In this document: piece after piece, positions 24,825 through 52,108 of the stretch
Layout of the letters: each line of letters opens with the position of its first letter
Numbering within the stretch: the stretch's first letter is position 1
Source: Notospermus geniculatus
Lineage: Eukaryota; Nemertea; Pilidiophora; Heteronemertea; Lineidae
DNA length: 64,000 bases
NCBI GenBank assembly: GCA_002633025.1
Contig: NMRB01001592.1
Span: 49,501-113,500, forward strand
Reading direction: 5' to 3'
The notes under the pieces: generated by a model
Databases searched by the model: none
Told to the model about the DNA's origin: nothing
Seen by the model: only the letters and a program-made list of their open reading frames with translations
Program-made: the position numbers and the translations under genes

Positions 24825-25230
24825 TAAAGGCGTGTTCACATTAGCACTTTAAAGCGATCTGAGACAGGTCTAAACGGTTAGTGCGCATTTACCGTTCAGA
24901 CTACAAAGTTTTTAATGCGATTTCAGGCCGGTCTAGCGAGTCCGCTTCTTGTAGCAATCTCAGGCCGATTCGGATTACAGTTTGGCGTGTAGTGTCTCCG
25001 CGCTGACTGGATCCCTCCAGACTGTTCAGACACATGTCTAGACTGGCCTAGGGTAGCTTAATCGGCCTGAGATCGCTACAAGAAGTGGACTCGCTAGACC
25101 GGCCTGAGATCGCATCAAAAACTTTGTAGTGTGAACGCGCCTTAAGCTAGACCGGCCTAGCCAATGCGCATTCCCAAATGCGAACTGGGGAATTCGGTCT
25201 CAGATCGGTCTAGATGTGAACGCGGCTTAA
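24825..25230. repeat. Foldback element family G
   Basis: Ends TAAAGGCGTGTTCACATTAG and the inverted GTGAACGCGGCTTAA. Inside, GGCCGGTCTAGCGAGTCC is inverted as GACTCGCTAGACCGGCC, giving nested hairpins. No ORF. Confidence 0.8.
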
Positions 25231-25370
25231 GTGACACACTGTCACTCAGCTGCATTAGACCACTGCAATTTTTTCATCCATTTTATGGGCAAGCCTACAT
25301 TTTTTTGAATAATCACGGCCTAATTTATTTTTATTTTATTCCTCCCAGCTACAATTCGTTTTGGAGATCT

Positions 25371-25507
25371 GGGCCGACCACACGGAAAGACCGATAGTGC
25401 TTTCGGTGTCTATCGGCGGTTTAGCTAATGGGAAAATGCGTGATAACTACATTGTAACTGCTGATAGGCGCCAGTAGCACTATCGGACTTTCTGTGCAGT
25501 CGGCCCT
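25371..25507. repeat. Foldback element family H, intact copy
   Basis: 137 bp with inverted ends GGGCCGACCACACGGAAAGA / TCGGACTTTCTGTGCAGTCGGCCC. A second copy, split by a 1.9-kb insertion, has its ends at 46263 and 48401. Confidence 0.85.
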
Positions 25508-25831
25508 GCCCGGTAGACAGATGAAATAATTGCAGTGGCCTCACCATCAAAACCAGTAGAACAAATGACTTGTGGAAATTTGCTGATTAATGAGTACCTC
25601 AAGGCATCTGTACTCATCACATTGAACATGTACACATAAATGAGAATCATACTGAAACACAGTATAATGAAGTTATACTGTGTGGCAAAAAGTTGGACAG
25701 AATTGAAGCACCAACACATCCACCACATTCAAATTTTAAACTGAAACATTGCAACTTATACTTTGTTTCTACAACAAAAGCAGGATGCACCTATTTCTAC
25801 AGCTGAAATTCCTGCTGGCAGCAAATTAGTT

Positions 25832-26009
25832 AAGGCGCTGCTCCACGTGACAGTTTTCTGTCGAAAGTTAGCTGTCAAGATAGCAACTGCCCAAAGACTA
25901 TCTATCCTGTGGAAGTTGTTCAGCTAGTGATTGTATGACTAGCAATTATTGAATTGACTATCTGACAGCCAACTTTCGATAGAAAACTGGGCACGTGGAA
26001 CAGCGCCTT
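25832..26009. repeat. Foldback element family D, copy 2
   Basis: Same termini as 16797-17384 (GCGCTGCTCCACGTGACAGT and its inverted partner) without the nested insertion. Confidence 0.8.
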
Positions 26010-26305
26010 TGGGCCTTCAACAGGTATTCTTCATTGAGCTGCACCAAGATACCCACACAGAAAATTTTAAGTCACTAGGTTTAGCCATTATTATGGCCAT
26101 CAAAAGTAATGACTCCAGTCAATATATTCCGGCTAAAACTTACCAGACATTGCCAAAAGTTCCACTTCTTCTGATAAATACAAGTTATTTTACACGAAAA
26201 GGCCACACCATTTGCACTTTTCAATTAATTGTCCCTGACAGTCCGCAGCATTGTACTTCACTGAACTTAAATACCCCCAGAATCCCTCTGCATTGACCAC
26301 AATGG

Positions 26306-26697
26306 AAGACTTTACTGCCGCTGGAGGCCAACTCCAGTTAGCAGTCCTAGAACTAATTTGTGACCCTCCACCACAAAACCACTCAGAAGTCGCTCTGAGG
26401 TTGGCAGGTTGGGACTGAATTAACTGTCAATTTCAGTATTGTCTGTCTATTGTGAAATCTGAATGATTCTATTTCTTTCTATATCTCCTGGTGTCATCTC
26501 AGTATGTTTAGGCTCATTTTCCGTGCGACTTCCGACTGGTGTGGTGGTGGTGGGTCACATTTGACATCTCAGACGTAGGCCACGGCCTCCTGTCATTATG
26601 GATGACATGTTCGCATGCACTTCTTCAGTGACATCAAATTCTGTGACGTTCCATGACTGCTAACTGGTGGTGGCCTCTAACAGCAGAAAAGTTTCCC
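26306..26697. repeat. Foldback element family F, long copy with a second foldback inside
   Basis: Outer ends match 20740-20928 (GGAAGACTTTACTGCCGCTG / CAGCAGAAAAGTTTCCC). Inside lies another inverted-repeat unit starting TGTGACCCTCCACCACAAAA and ending GTGGGTCACATTT, a family also seen near 35275-35465 and 41409-41632. Confidence 0.7.
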
Positions 26698-26937
26698 ATT
26701 GGATCAACGCCACAGCGAGCTCAAGTACCAGGTTTGGTGCACCAGGGGCCATATTCACCCTGCCTTCGCAACTTTGCATGCACGCAAGTCTATTTTTTGG
26801 CTGCACATGCCGTATTGTTCACTGACTGCATTACAATAGATTTGCGTGCAGGCAATGTTGTGAAGGCTTCATGAATATGGACCCGGAACCTTATACTGAA
26901 GAATACAGAAAGTGTGGCCTGTGAACAAGTCACTGCC

Positions 26938-44347
<17,410 letters not shown>

Positions 44348-44394
44348 CTGAAATGAGCATCATTTTAAAACAAATAATGAACAAGAAATAGAAA

Positions 44395-44520
44395 CGGGTT
44401 TCCAAGGTGAAAGACATCCAGATTTGAACCCACAGACCCTCGTATAGGCATCAATCGCCAGCACTAAGGGGCAGCACGGCTTAACTACTAGGCCAAATCC
44501 CAATCTCGAAACAAGAGGCC
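44395..44520 (-). repeat. tRNA-like SINE just upstream of SEL1L exon 1
   Basis: On the minus strand: TTTGGCCTAGTAGTTAAGCC (A box) and GTGGGTTCAAATCTGG (B box). It lies in the intron between the SEL1L untranslated exon and the first coding exon. Confidence 0.6.
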
Positions 44521-44866
44521 CATGGGCCTTGCGCTCAGCTGACATTTGATGCCTCAGTTTGATATAGGCTAAGGCATAAGAGGTACTGCAGTCTTTAGGA
44601 AGGTTCGTGGATGATGTCAAATTTTATTCACCAAGTGTGCATGTTGGATGGGATAAAGTCTGCTAATTATGATTAGAGACTCGGTTCAATACAATTTTGC
44701 CAAGAATGAATCACATTTATTTTGGAAAGACTACGGTTTGCATACAATGTGTAAGAGAATAATTCAGTTGTCTGCTGTGGCGAAGACTTCGCTGTTCTAT
44801 GATTTCGACAGTTGATCCCTAATTGCCATTCCTATGCTGTGTCGGCTGAGAGTGAGTTCTTCAAAT

Positions 44867-44942
44867 TCAAGACACTTCCTTGCTCCTCTCTTTAGCAACA
44901 GCAGCATCAGCGATCTGGGGTGCTTCAGCAACCAGGATCGAC
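44867..44942 (-). CDS. Orphan exon-like unit
   Basis: A strong acceptor (CTATTCACTACATTTCAG) is followed by an open frame SILVAEAPQIADAAVAKERS KEVS and stop, when two bases are supplied from upstream. It looks like a last coding exon of a small minus-strand gene, or an untranslated SEL1L exon read by chance. Possible partner: an ATG with MGCGNRIA at about 45490, but the phases do not join directly. No family recognised. Confidence 0.2.
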
Positions 44943-44959
44943 CTGAAATGTAGTGAATA

Positions 44960-45330
44960 GAGTGGGAAGGGGTTAAATTATGACAGGCCTAAAATCCTTG
45001 GTGAATCGAGATACATGTCAGATCTTTATTACACCACCCTTGGTTGGGAAGGGGTTAATATATAGCATGATACCGTACAATGCTAGGTATTACACCCCTT
45101 GGGTGGTGGGAAGGGGTTAAATTTTAATGTTGCAAGATAGGCATACAATCCTTGCTGAATCGAGATATTGTCAGATACCGTACTTTATTAGACCATCCTT
45201 GGTTGGGAAATTATCAGTAAGGGGTTAATGTACAATGAGACAATCCTTAGTATTAGACCCCCTTGGGTGGGAAGGGGTGAATTGATAAAGAGCTTATTAG
45301 ACCCCCTTGGGATTAGGTGGGAAGCGGTTT
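44960..45330 (+). repeat. Irregular minisatellite of AGGGGTTAA units
   Basis: Four to five degenerate units of 80-110 bp, each with GGTGGGAAGGGGTTAA and a TTATTAGACC or TTATTACACC block. No ORF. Confidence 0.7.
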
Positions 45331-45727
45331 ATCATGCTGAGGTTCTTGGTGAATCAAGACCGGACGTGTCCCTTTAATATTATTGACACCTTCACAAGAA
45401 TTAATCCATGGTGAATAGGGAGCTATAAAATCATCATTGCCATTATTCTTGTTTGACTTTGACCTGCTATTCTATTTCCGCAACCCATAATCGGAATATG
45501 CTGAGGACTGGAGGGAGGCTTCGCACTTTCGCCAGACGTGTCTTCGGCAAAATTCACGGCAGTCCTGGAATTAGACGGATTCCACATCCTACACAACAAT
45601 CTAAAAAAAGTAAAANGGGCATAGTTGGACAGATGGACTGACACCCTGACGCCACTGAATACCTATTTGACTAGCTCCGCTGACCTTTGGTCAGCTGAGC
45701 TAAAAAGATGGTTCAATGACCTACATA

Positions 45728-45785
45728 TGTCCTATCCTTTTTGATGTATTATTTTAAAACAAATAATACATCAAAAAGGATAGGA
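45728..45785. repeat. Perfect hairpin with 26-bp arms
   Basis: GTCCTATCCTTTTTGATGTA TTATTT is exactly inverted after a 6-base loop. Simple foldback in the presumed SEL1L 5' region. Confidence 0.85.
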
Positions 45786-46400
45786 CTAGGACAGGAGGAT
45801 GGGGAATTCCCATTTGATTTGGATCATGTCTTCCAAACAGCCATCAGGTATTGGGCTGAAAATTAGCCAAGGATATAGATGTGTTGACGTAACGTACATT
45901 CTTAGGGGCCGTCTCAAAATCACATTGATGCCAAAAAGACGAAGTGGCTTATCCAGTGCTGCTTATCCCTCCCAAAAATTTCTGGGTATTTTTCTACAGA
46001 AAATTGGGTATTTGCCAAACTTTGGAGTACAATATGTGAATTGACTGAGTTTGCGTATTCGCTGAAACTTGTCAACAGTGCCACCTAATAGCCACGCCGC
46101 GAACCGGTCCCTAGCGCAGGGTGAAGGAACCAAGCTACAATGTAAACCTGGAAGCCGGCCATAGGCCTATATCATGCCTATTGTGGAAAGAAATAGGCGT
46201 AGCGGACGTAATTTCATATAACACCGACTCGACGAGTCCGACAGTGACATGTGTAAAGCTCTGGGCTGACCGCACAGAAAAAGTCCGATACTCGCGATAG
46301 TGCTAGGCCTACCATACCGGTATGCCTAGGCCTACCGGCGCCTGCCTACCTAGTTACCTAGGCCTACATTGTATAGGCCTATCACCGGTAGGCCCTATGC

Positions 46401-48319
46401 GGGTGATCCACCGACTACGACGAGTTCACGATCAGTTGGCGACTTGTTTGCGACTATAGATCGATCCCATCAATTGGGCCAAATGGAAATAAATAAGACT
46501 TTTACATGATGTATGTGAAATAGAATGTTTTCTTCTTGTTGACTTACTGGGGGCAAAATCAAGCCCTTCCTCGCAGAGGAAGGCAAAGACTTGTTGAACT
46601 GACCCGCTAACACTGATTGAGACATGTCTACCGACGACTCCTCCACCTCAGGAAGATTCAAAAGCTCCCTGGTGACCTTAATCAATTGGGGCCAGGAAAG
46701 AGGAACCTCCTCCCCCTCCCCCTTAGGACTATGTAAACCTTCCTGCCGAAAAGACAAACTGTCCGAATGGTCAGACTGAACACTGGCATGACTCACAACC
46801 GACATGGCATCATCCATATTACTATCTCGAGACCGAGATCTGGCCAGGCTCCCCGACTCAGGAGACGCGAACCTTTCCCGCTGCCAAGAACGTCTATGCC
46901 CGACAGGTGAGCCGGCAAGGCTCCCCAAGTCCTCCCTGGAATCAAGGGAAATCACATCCTGCTGCAAATTCGAAAAAGGAGAAAACCCCGTCGCAGCCGC
47001 GGGCCGACTAGAATTTGGGACCTGAACAGCAATATCAGGGACCTGCCTAAACCTCCCAGAGTCAGTAGCAAATGACACCAAGGAAGGCTGCTCCTCTGAC
47101 CTATAAACTGGCCGAGGTCTAACACCATTACCACCAGCCCCGGTAGCAATAGCAGGAACTGCCGTAGCACCAGCAGAAACACTCACCGCCTGCACAGCAG
47201 CAGGCCGAACTGGCTGCGCGGCCTGGGGCGCAAGCCGATCAAACAACTTCTCAAACTTATTAAAGCGCTCGTCCAGCAACTTCTCAACCTCCGAGCGCGA
47301 CAGGCTAGAAGTAGAACTAGCACTCGAAGACTTACCTTTGGACTTGGACTTTGACTTGGACTTGCCGGACGCGGAGGTCGCTGACGACCCACCGGCCGGC
47401 GGCTGCATAGTCTGCTGTGCAGGATCAGATGCACACGGCACATGTACATGCACAGAAGAGGACCTAGCACGGTCCGCCTGAGTGTGAGAGCCTTGTCCAG
47501 CCGCAAGCTGGATAAACTCGCCGGGAGGAAGCGTCTCTACCACCTCCTCCCTCACAACATCCTCCGCAAGAGGAAATAAATCCATAAAGCTATCCAAAAT
47601 CGAGAAAAAATCGGAAATGAATACTTAGCAAACTTCGACTCGATGAGAGAGAAAACACAGAGATGTTGATCTCGTGGGCACCGAGAAAATAATGGACGAG
47701 TGTAAGGCCTACTGCTCAGTGGCCGCAGCTGATTGGCTGTTGGGAGTCACGTGGGCAATTCTTTTGTTTACTCGGTGAGAGTTGATGTGGGCGAGATTAT
47801 TCAAATGTAGACCATAGGGTAAGTACCGTAGAGAACGAAGGAGATTAAGAGAATCTCTTAGCAATCCTCTTTCTTCTGATGTGCAACTTTGATAGTAGAT
47901 CGCTTGTTAGAATTTCATTCTCGTTGATTGAAAATGTGATGCATGTTTCATTTATGTAAACAAGGTCCCAATTGACGGGATCGATCTATAGGCCTAGTTG
48001 ACGACGAAAAATCATAGCCTGTGCTGTGGATCAGCATTCACGATTCGTTCACGACGGGTTTGCGACTCGTTCACGACTGAAATTTGTTGACGACTAGTTT
48101 GCGACGAGATCAAACATGTTTGATTTGGTCGGCCTCGCACACTAGTCGTCAACTCGTCGTAAAGTTTGCTCTGTAGTAGACGTATTTTTTCGGTGGATCA
48201 GCTTCAACGTTACGTCATTTCTTTACGATCAGTTGACGACGAGTTGACAACTTGTTCACGACTAAGTCGCCAACTGACATGACTGATCGTAAACTCGTCG
48301 TCAAGTCAGTGGATCACCC
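46401..48319. mobile_element. Inverted-repeat element with gag-like ORF, possibly a deleted DIRS-type retroelement
   Basis: Left end GGGTGATCCACCGACTACGA and right end (reversed) GGGTGATCCACTGACTTGAC stay alignable through ACGATCAG and TTGGCGACTT. A second matching block, CTATAGATCGATCCC and TCAATTGGG, lies at 46455-46480 and 47967-47996, so the right repeat carries about 270 extra bases of GACGAC/GTTCACGAC text. I see no clear target-site duplication. Inverted termini, no target duplication and a gag-like ORF are together typical of DIRS-type elements. No reverse transcriptase or tyrosine recombinase is present, so it would be non-autonomous. A DNA transposon with a captured ORF is the alternative. 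Confidence 0.5.
46470..47585 (-). CDS. Gag-like ORF inside the inverted-repeat element
   Basis: 371 aa from the ATG at 47585. Order: acidic start (MDLFPLAEDVVREEVV), Ala/Ser-rich stretch with a KSKSKSKGK basic patch at about residues 80-90, a predicted coiled coil RSEVEKLLDERFNKFEKLFD, a long Ser/Pro/Arg linker, then a folded-looking end (SWPQLIKVTRELLNLPEVEE ...LPSSARKGLILPP). That layout is usual for ORF1/gag of DIRS-like elements, but no single diagnostic motif is visible. The stop lies within the left terminal repeat. At LPP the DNA reads CCCCCAGTAAGT, which could be a splice donor or a deletion joint, so the last 27 residues may not be native. GC content is higher than in the neighbours. 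Confidence 0.4.
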   Translation of the reverse strand: MDLFPLAEDVVREEVVETLPPGEFIQLAAGQGSHTQADRARSSSVHVHVPCASDPAQQTMQPPAGGSSATSASGKSKSKSKSKGKSSSASSTSSLSRSEVEKLLDERFNKFEKLFDRLAPQAAQPVRPAAVQAVSVSAGATAVPAIATGAGGNGVRPRPVYRSEEQPSLVSFATDSGRFRQVPDIAVQVPNSSRPAAATGFSPFSNLQQDVISLDSREDLGSLAGSPVGHRRSWQRERFASPESGSLARSRSRDSNMDDAMSVVSHASVQSDHSDSLSFRQEGLHSPKGEGEEVPLSWPQLIKVTRELLNLPEVEESSVDMSQSVLAGQFNKSLPSSARKGLILPPVSQQEENILFHIHHVKVLFISIWPN

Positions 48320-49525
48320 ACATAATGCATTTTCCCGAACTAAACCCGCCGCCGATCTAGCGATGATAGGCCTATCGGACTTTCTGTGCGGCGGTTGGCC
48401 CTGGCCCTGGCCGGTAATCGCCCTGGCCTAGGCCTACCGTAGGCCTACCCATGGAGGAATTTCCTCCAAGGCTTAGGCCTACCTGATGAAGGAGCGTAGG
48501 CCTCCTCGGCCTAGGCCTACATGCAATGTAGCCTAGGCCTTGCCTAGGCCTAGCCCTAGGCACTCAAACCAGCAGCAGTGTGTGCATGCTATGGTGCACA
48601 CCTGAACGCACAGGCGGCGCGACGGCGCAGCGCAGTTCACAAACATGACAAACGAAGAAAACCATGGCAGCTGGCCGATTTTCGACCATTTTAATGCCTA
48701 TCGAAGCTAAACCATCAGTTACATACATGAATACGTTACCTTAGAGAACGCTAATCAACGTCAATGGTTAATATTGGAGAGAATTAAAACGTAAATCGCA
48801 TCTTTCGCCACGTACGTCTTGCACTTTTGAGAGCAGAACAGTCTCACACTGCAAGTCCCATTCAGATCTTCAGATCGGTTCAAGAATGTTGCTCACGTCT
48901 CAGGTCCAATGGTGCCTGAAAAATGATCAAGTCTCAGGTCCTATCATACATTTGTGCAAAAGATGGCGCCAGTGCATTGTCTACGTCGGTGTGACGTTTC
49001 AAGTGTTCCCCATAGCTCAGTGTTTCCATACAATGGACTCTAAGCGAGACCATGAGTTTTCAATAGGGCAAAAGAGAAAAATCTCGCTACTACGCTACAT
49101 AGCCCGTACAATGAGCGGAAACACTGAGTACGCGAACATCACGGCACGGGTACCGCCAAAAAACCGCACAAGCCACTGGTATGAATGGGCAAAGAATATT
49201 TCTAGAAAAAAAAGACACCAAGATACCTCGATTCGGTTCAGACTAGTTTTAGCGCCAGAGCCATTTTTGTGAAGGAGGTATTTTTACAACTTTCCGAATG
49301 GAGGGACTTCAAATTCAGCACACTGACTAGCCCCGACATTGTTTTACAAAATCGGGTCTGGAGCTCTCACCATGCACTGGACCGTTTGTGCCGGGTTTTT
49401 TCGGGGGCCGGGGGGACACCCAGTTCGACACAGCAAAGTGGGGCGGGGGGAATTCAGAAAAATGCCCCAGAGATGTCTTCGGTACACTTCCTCGGTCTTG
49501 GTACAACAGCCAAAAAAAAAACATT

Positions 49526-49641
49526 CGCGCATCCTCCCATAGCAGGGCTTTGGTGTCGCTCCTCTTCATACACTCGCACGCAACGTGAATGAGTGGATGA
49601 AGAGGAGCGAGGTAAAAACCCCTGCTGTGGGAGGATGCCGG
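49526..49641. repeat. Foldback element, arms about 45 bp
   Basis: GCATCCTCCCATAGCAGGG and GCTCCTCTTCATACAC on the left pair with TGGATGAAGAGGAGCG and CCCTGCTGTGGGAGGATGC on the right. Explains the pile of overlapping open frames here. Confidence 0.75.
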
Positions 49642-50000
49642 CCATTCGAGGGAGGGACGAAGCATTTGGAATTGAGGTTGGGATGGGGTAGAAATTAAGA
49701 ATTGATGGTTACGGGATCCCATGAATTTGCCCGAGTTTGCTTCGGCATATCGGCACGAAGAAAATCGTCACCCTGCCTCTCATTTTTTCAGGTTTTGAGA
49801 AAAAAAACGGCAAAACCAGCTTCATTTTACCTCTTTGAGTCAAACAGATTGGCCTAGACAAAATTACGTTTTCATCCATCCACTCATCCCATACAAAAAA
49901 ATGATTGTCGATGAACAGTGTAAGAAGAGCGGGCTAGCTTTGCTTAATACGTTGATTTAGGGAGATAAATGCCCTAGTGTGCCATTTTCAGAAACCCATA

Positions 50001-50154
50001 GGGCGGATCCAGGATTTGGGAAAAGAGGGGGCGCCCAGTGCTAGGAACATTGAAATTTGCGCCCACTTCCAGAATTTCACGGTCGATTTTAGAGATTTGT
50101 TGACCAAAACGGAAGGCGCGCGCCCGCTGCGCCCCCTCTGGATCCGCGCCTGAA
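50001..50154 (-). repeat. Dispersed repeat family C, copy 3
   Basis: GGCGGATCCAGGATTTGGGA to CTCTGGATCCGCGCCTG, same interior as the other copies but missing one CAAATCATTG block. Confidence 0.8.
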
Positions 50155-50403
50155 TGAAGAAATAAAGGGGAGATTTGCCCAACTCGGGGCAAATTCATGC
50201 AACCAGTAGGCTGCGTTATCAAATGACTCAGCCAATTTTACAGCATGCGACTGATAAATAAATGTTAACATGTTATGACTTAGGCAAAAAAAATCCAAAT
50301 TTGCGGAAAATGAGATAGGCAAGGCAAGGCAAGGCAAGGCAATTTTCTTATCAGGGTGACGAAATGGAAAATAATAACGACAAATATGTACGTTTTAGAC
50401 AAC

Positions 50404-50409
50404 TTTATT
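50404..50409 (-). terminator. Polyadenylation signal of the cysteine-rich gene
   Basis: AATAAA on the minus strand, about 270 bases past the stop codon. A reasonable 3' UTR length; not proven. Confidence 0.5.
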
Positions 50410-50679
50410 GACTTTACTATCAATACTTTTACATAATCAGATTGATGTGCAGCTAATTTGATTAGCCGTTAGTTAGCCGCTCATCTCACGAGATATTCTT
50501 TAGTATTCCTCGTCAGTATTCCTCGTCGATGAAGGTTTAGTTACACCGAGTTTGCAAGGTAAATATGAACTGGTCGTACAAACATATTGGGAGCAAAACG
50601 CGTCTTAATGAAGGCACCGGTAAAAAACCCCATTGCTTTCGCATTGCCGTCTCGCCGGGGGTCGACTACGCGTCTCCCC

Positions 50680-50985
50680 CTAGATGCATTGGTCAAGGCA
50701 CATCTGGTGTTGCCCATAACATGCCCCGGTAAGAAAGTCGACACATTGGTTATTTCCATCGCAGCGTTTCTTTGCATTGTCCGAGCAAGCGCTAGCAGAA
50801 TGTCGGATTTCGCATTTCTCGAGGCACTTATTACGTAAGCATTCCTGTACGCAGTCAGTCTTGGAGGTTCCACCATCTTGGCACGTCAGCATACATTTGT
50901 CCCATTTGGTTGGCACGGGGACTTCACTGGTCTTGATGGAAGCAAACACGGCAAAGACAACTAGGGACGCTAGGATGACTTGAAC
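50680..50985 (-). CDS. Cysteine-rich secreted protein, exon 2
   Basis: 101 codons plus stop, VQVILASLVVFAVFAS through CYGQHQMCLDQCI. All 12 cysteines are here. Confidence 0.75.
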   Translation of the reverse strand, partial: VQVILASLVVFAVFASIKTSEVPVPTKWDKCMLTCQDGGTSKTDCVQECLRNKCLEKCEIRHSASACSDNAKKRCDGNNQCVDFLTGACYGQHQMCLDQCI

Positions 50986-52018
50986 CTGAAAAGCCAAGAA
51001 ATTTCATACCCAATCACGAGCGTAATGGCCTAGGGGGCAAAACTGAGTCTGGAGGGCGAAACGCCAACACCAACGCCAAACCCACGATGCCACGAAGAGA
51101 GCACCGAACATAATAAAGGCTCGTTTCCACAGACGCGTTTCACGCTGCGTGATGCGTTAAAATCGTTTGGAAGCAGAGCGGCGGAAAATAACAAACACTG
51201 GGCGAAGCGTCAAAACGCTCACGCTACCGCTTCTGTGGAAACGNAGCGTAATGGCCTAGGGGGCAAAACTGAGTCTGGAGGGCGAAACGCCAACACCAAC
51301 GCCAAACCCACGATGCCACGAAGAGAGCACCGAACATAATAAAGGCTCGTTTCCACAGACGCGTTTCACGCTGCGTGATGCGTTAAAATCGTTTGGAAGC
51401 AGAGCGGCGGAAAATAACAAACACTGGGCGAAGCGTCAAAACGCTCACGCTACCGCTTCTGTGTTAACGGGCCTAAAGGCCCGTTTCCACTAGAGCGTTT
51501 TACGCCGCGTGATGCGTCAAATCTTTTGTTATTTTCCGCCGCTCTGCTTCCAAACAATGGGCGAAGCGTCAAAACGCGGCGTAAACGCTCAAGTGGAAAC
51601 GGGCCTTTAAAGGCCCCTTTCCACAGTAAGCGGTAGCGTGAGCGTTCTGACGCTTCGCCCATTACAGGTACAGACGTTCGCGCGTTGGCGTTTCGGGGGC
51701 TTGGCGAAAACTCTATAATTTTCAAAACCGTCCTAAACCACCGAGATGCCAGCAATTCAGATCCAGAATTACATGTAATAGGCTTCATGACCATTTTGAA
51801 AAGATGTCGGGCGTTTTTTCACCCCACCCCTTCTTTCGAGTGCCCCAATTTTAGTCGAATATGACGCATGAAGGCGACGAGGCATTAGGCCTAGTGAGGT
51901 TTCGCAAGCGCCCGGTTAGGCCATACGACAACGTTTATCTATTGTTTGGGTACACCCAGTCAGGCACCAAACACCAAAACATGAAATCGGTACAAATCGT
52001 TCATAGGCCTACCTGCAT
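50680..52018 (-). CDS. Small secreted 12-cysteine protein, two exons
   Basis: 103 aa. Exon 1 (52018-52013) supplies only ATG CAG before a GTAGGC donor; exon 2 (50985-50680) follows a CTTTTCAG acceptor in phase 0. The joined start MQVQVILASLVVFAVFAS is a clear signal peptide. The mature part is Lys-rich and has 12 cysteines, with CxxxC repeated four times (CMLTC, CVQEC, CLEKC, CLDQC), suggesting helical disulphide hairpins. It likely acts outside the cell. A TATA box lies about 80 bases before the ATG. I do not recognise the family. The intron contains an exact 222-bp duplication around an N at 51244. The exon 2 frame also extends upstream from a TTG, but the spliced start is far better. Confidence 0.72.
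51019..51466. repeat. Exact tandem duplication (222 bp) separated by a single N
   Basis: AGCGTAATGGCCTAGGGGGC... at 51019 recurs at 51245, right after the N at 51244. The copies look identical up to CCGCTTCTGTG. Most likely an unmerged contig overlap. Confidence 0.85.
51473..51608. repeat. Foldback element family J
   Basis: AAAGGCCCGTTTCCACTAGA and the inverted AAGTGGAAACGGGCCTTT. Inner ACGCCGCGTGATGCG is inverted as ACGCGGCGTAAACG. Diverged relatives make up the duplicated segment to the left. Confidence 0.8.
51892..51960. repeat. Half copy of palindromic family E
   Basis: GTGAGGTTTCGCAAGCGCCC GGTTAGGCCATACG matches one arm of 16923-17037 and stops at the centre. Confidence 0.75.
52013..52018 (-). 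CDS. Cysteine-rich secreted protein, exon 1 coding part
   Basis: CGAAAA-ATG-CAG|GTAGGC: two codons, A at -3. Chosen because it restores a Met to the signal peptide in phase, with a TATA box at the right distance. Confidence 0.65.
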
Positions 52019-52100
52019 TTTTCGGGATTCTGCTGACAATCGCGTAGAATGTGTCCGTCGGATGTAACGGTGAAGTGAAGGTGCTGAGTGAACACGACCG

Positions 52101-52108
52101 TATTTATA
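52101..52108 (-). promoter_or_regulatory. TATA box of the cysteine-rich gene
   Basis: TATAAATA on the minus strand. A start site about 30 bases downstream would fall near 52078 in CTTCACTTCACC, giving a 5' UTR of about 60 bases. Confidence 0.6.

Larger units (their letters stand above)
15794..26937. other. Intergenic stretch dense in foldback elements and SINEs
   Basis: About 11 kb between the exonuclease-like ORF and the SEL1L stop codon. I find no exon of a recognisable family; open frames here are short and overlap on several strands (for example 19536-19949). It holds the listed repeats, a 29-N gap at 17973-18001, and the SEL1L 3' UTR somewhere to the left of 26938. Confidence 0.6.
46263..48401. 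repeat. Foldback element family H, split copy
   Basis: Left end GGGCTGACCGCACAGAAAAA and right end TTTCTGTGCGGCGGTTGGCCC match the termini of the intact 137-bp copy at 25371-25507. The interior GGTTTAG..GGGAAAATGC block is found reversed at 48325-48355. The two halves are separated by the element at 46401-48319. Confidence 0.75.
48402..50402. other. Intergenic region, no gene supported
   Basis: Begins with a long TAGGCC-rich tract (48400-48560). It contains a foldback at 49526-49641 and a family C copy at 50001-50154. The open frame at 48886-49272 has no family resemblance. Confidence 0.6.

Noticed and set aside
46804-47506. Other-frame ORFs over the gag-like ORF
   Set aside because: GC-rich shadow frames; no family resemblance and shorter than the main frame.
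48886-49272. 128-codon plus-strand ORF
   Set aside because: No recognisable family, unusual residue mix, no nearby exon or promoter signal.
49269-49722. Several overlapping ORFs of 60-131 codons
   Set aside because: They lie on both strands over a G-run region and a foldback element, with no domain or splice evidence.
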